In this document: piece after piece, positions 5,434-6,974 of the stretch
Numbering within the stretch: position 1 is the first letter of the stretch
How the letters are laid out: the number at the start of each line of letters is the position of its first letter
Assembly: GCA_030705945.1 (NCBI GenBank)
Contig: JAUZPS010000254.1
Location: forward strand, 1 to 6,974
Direction of reading: 5' to 3'
DNA from: Bacillota bacterium
Lineage (GTDB): Bacteria; Bacillota; Clostridia; Acetivibrionales; DSM-2933
Length of the DNA: 6,974 bases
Made by a program: the position numbers and the translations under genes
Notes under the pieces: generated by a model
Databases searched by the model: none
What the model was told of the DNA's origin: nothing
The model's input: only the letters and a program-made list of their open reading frames with translations

Positions 5434-6974
5434 ATGAAGAAATGCTTACTTGCTATACTGTTGATTTTATTATCTATTATTGCATTACCTGTTGTATCTA
5501 AAAGCGCATCTTTGAAAAATCTTGATGTCGTTATTAACGGTGAACCAATAAATTGCGCATTGGTGCCTCAAATAATCAACGGCAATTTGATGCTGCCCGT
5601 TAGAGAAACGTTTGAACTTTTCGGGTTCCAGGTCAAGTGGGACAAGCTTACAAGAACAATTACCATATCCAAAAAAGATAAAACGATAGTTATAAAAGAT
5701 GTGGAATTAATTGCAAAAGTAAATAATACGGATATAGATCAAACTGTACCTCTTAAAATGGTCAATGGAAGTTATTATGCTTCTACTGCTATCTTTCAAT
5801 CCGGGCTCGACTTGGACTTGAAATATGTTGAGGCTGAAAATACTGTCTATTTGATGGACAAAGGCGGATACGATATATCTATTTCAGGTGATAAAAATTT
5901 GGTTATACGTGGGAAAACCTTGATTACAGGTATAACAACCAAATACACTCCGGACAATATTTATAAGAAGATTTCAGAAGCTGACGAGCTTTTTGACAAC
6001 AGGAATTTCCTTGGAGCTATCAAGAGCTATGAGAAGATTCTAAAGAGTATTTCCAGCGCCAATAACCCTCAGGAGTTTGCGGAGGTAATGATAAAACTTG
6101 CAAATACTTATTTAAAACTTGCAAACATAATAAATAAGGAAGAGAATTCTATAAAAGCTATAGCCATATTTGATGAAGTTAATAAAAAGGTAAAAGATGA
6201 AAAGTATTCATTATTGCGCGCATCTGCTTATAAGGGAACAGGCAACGCGTATTTTTATGTTGCCAAAGTCAGGGACATGGGAGAAAACATGACAAAAGCT
6301 TTAAATGCGCTGGATGAAGCCATAAAAACATACCAGAAAGAAAAATATCCCATCGAATATGCCGATGCGCAGTATTACAAAGCCCTTGCGTACATAAATA
6401 TGAGTCTTTCGAAACCAGGAAAAGAGATATTGTTAAATGCGCTAGATGCCTGTGATAATGCATTAAGCGCATATAAGATAAAGAATGATCCTACGGGATA
6501 TGCCTTGATCAGATTTTGTCAAGGGGCTGCTTACGAGGGTATCTACACTATTAATAACGATGAGGACTACTTAAAAAAGGCTTTTGATTCATATAACGAA
6601 TCGCTGAAAATTTTAACAAAAAAAGCGGCTCCGAATAATTATGCTTATATAAAAGGCCGAATGGGCCAGCTTTATCAATACATGGCGTATCAAAATCCGA
6701 TTTCCGACAACTATGATGCTGCAATTAAATGCTATAACGAAGCTCTGGAAGTTTTAACCATATCAAAAAATCCTTATGGATATGCAAATGTTCAAGAACA
6801 GATAGGAACGGTATATATACAAAAGTATTCCAAAGAAGATGATGGTCTTAAAGCTGTGGCAGCCTTAAATGAAGCTTTGCGGATTTTTACCCCTGAACAG
6901 TATCCTTTGAATTATGCTGTTGTACAAAGCGAAATTGGAATGGCTTACAAATATCTTGCTCAAATTAAAGGTTC
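5434..6974 (+). CDS. Secreted protein with copper-amine-oxidase-N-like domain and TPR repeats (3' end outside window)
   Basis: The frame is open for 513 codons to the window edge with no stop. Residues 1-25 form a signal peptide (MKKCLLAILLILLSIIALP, cleavage near KSA). Residues about 30-142 resemble the copper amine oxidase N-terminal (stalk) domain common in Firmicute exported proteins: VVINGEPI, then LMLPVRETFELFGFQVKWD with TRTITISK, a second INxT-type half and NTVYL. This module is not an oxidase; it is usually an adhesion or cell-surface part. From about residue 172 to the edge the chain is helical with TPR-like periodicity: ADELFDNRNFLGAIKSYEKIL, then units of about 50 residues with A-x-x-x-Y-x-K-x-x-x-P-x-x-YA (for example EKYPIEYADAQYYKALAY, KNDPTGYALIRFCQGAAY, KNPYGYANVQEQIGTVY, EQYPLNYAVVQSEIGMAY). 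Such repeats bind proteins or peptides. Any catalytic C-terminal domain would lie beyond the window. It is separated from upstream genes by the foldback-rich region. Confidence 0.85.
   Translation, partial: MKKCLLAILLILLSIIALPVVSKSASLKNLDVVINGEPINCALVPQIINGNLMLPVRETFELFGFQVKWDKLTRTITISKKDKTIVIKDVELIAKVNNTDIDQTVPLKMVNGSYYASTAIFQSGLDLDLKYVEAENTVYLMDKGGYDISISGDKNLVIRGKTLITGITTKYTPDNIYKKISEADELFDNRNFLGAIKSYEKILKSISSANNPQEFAEVMIKLANTYLKLANIINKEENSIKAIAIFDEVNKKVKDEKYSLLRASAYKGTGNAYFYVAKVRDMGENMTKALNALDEAIKTYQKEKYPIEYADAQYYKALAYINMSLSKPGKEILLNALDACDNALSAYKIKNDPTGYALIRFCQGAAYEGIYTINNDEDYLKKAFDSYNESLKILTKKAAPNNYAYIKGRMGQLYQYMAYQNPISDNYDAAIKCYNEALEVLTISKNPYGYANVQEQIGTVYIQKYSKEDDGLKAVAALNEALRIFTPEQYPLNYAVVQSEIGMAYKYLAQIKG

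Noticed and set aside
6269..6472. 67-codon ORF on the minus strand in the TPR gene
   Set aside because: It is antisense to the open TPR-coding frame and has no independent support.

Overview
The window reads as chromosomal DNA from a low-GC Gram-positive anaerobe, most likely a clostridial (Clostridia) plant-polymer degrader. This is an inference from four things: AT-rich intergenic DNA, strong AGGAGG-type ribosome binding sites, a clostridial-type mannonate dehydratase, and secreted proteins built from papain-like peptidase, Kelch, copper-amine-oxidase-N-like and TPR modules. The species cannot be determined from the sequence.

Layout, left to right. (1) Positions 2-691 hold the C-terminal two thirds of mannonate dehydratase (uxuA, + strand), followed by a perfect 15-bp hairpin that probably ends its transcript. 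(2) A 393-bp leader region (692-1084) carries a nested palindrome and an 11-bp inverted repeat, then a strong RBS. (3) Positions 1085-3604 encode an 839-residue secreted papain-family (C1A) cysteine peptidase. It has an intact Gln-Cys-His-Asn active site, an EF-hand-like calcium loop between the catalytic His and Asn, an unassigned beta-rich middle region and a C-terminal six-bladed Kelch propeller. A terminator follows. (4) A NarL/LuxR-type response regulator (3852-4544, - strand) is convergent to the peptidase gene and has no kinase beside it. (5) An 889-bp non-coding stretch (4545-5433) is rich in foldback sequences. (6) Positions 5434-6974 hold the start of a secreted protein with a copper-amine-oxidase-N-like domain followed by TPR repeats. 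It runs off the right edge of the window.

The most notable non-coding feature is a repeat family of about 104 bp. Two near-identical copies (3715-3818 and 5116-5218) lie in opposite orientation and bracket the response regulator. A truncated third copy lies at 5266-5303. The copies end in 14-bp inverted repeats, and the one base differing within those arms is changed on both sides (GGGAG/CTCCC versus GGGCG/CGCCC), so pairing is kept. This looks like a MITE or the remnant ends of an insertion sequence, but no transposase is visible.

Functional links between the genes are weak. uxuA is intracellular sugar-acid catabolism. The peptidase and the TPR protein are predicted to be exported. The response regulator could control a neighbour, but the only support is a shared 12-bp motif upstream of both it and the peptidase gene, which may be chance. 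I did not find a clearly new biological system. The best candidates for follow-up are the bracketing foldback repeats and the peptidase-EF-hand-Kelch architecture.
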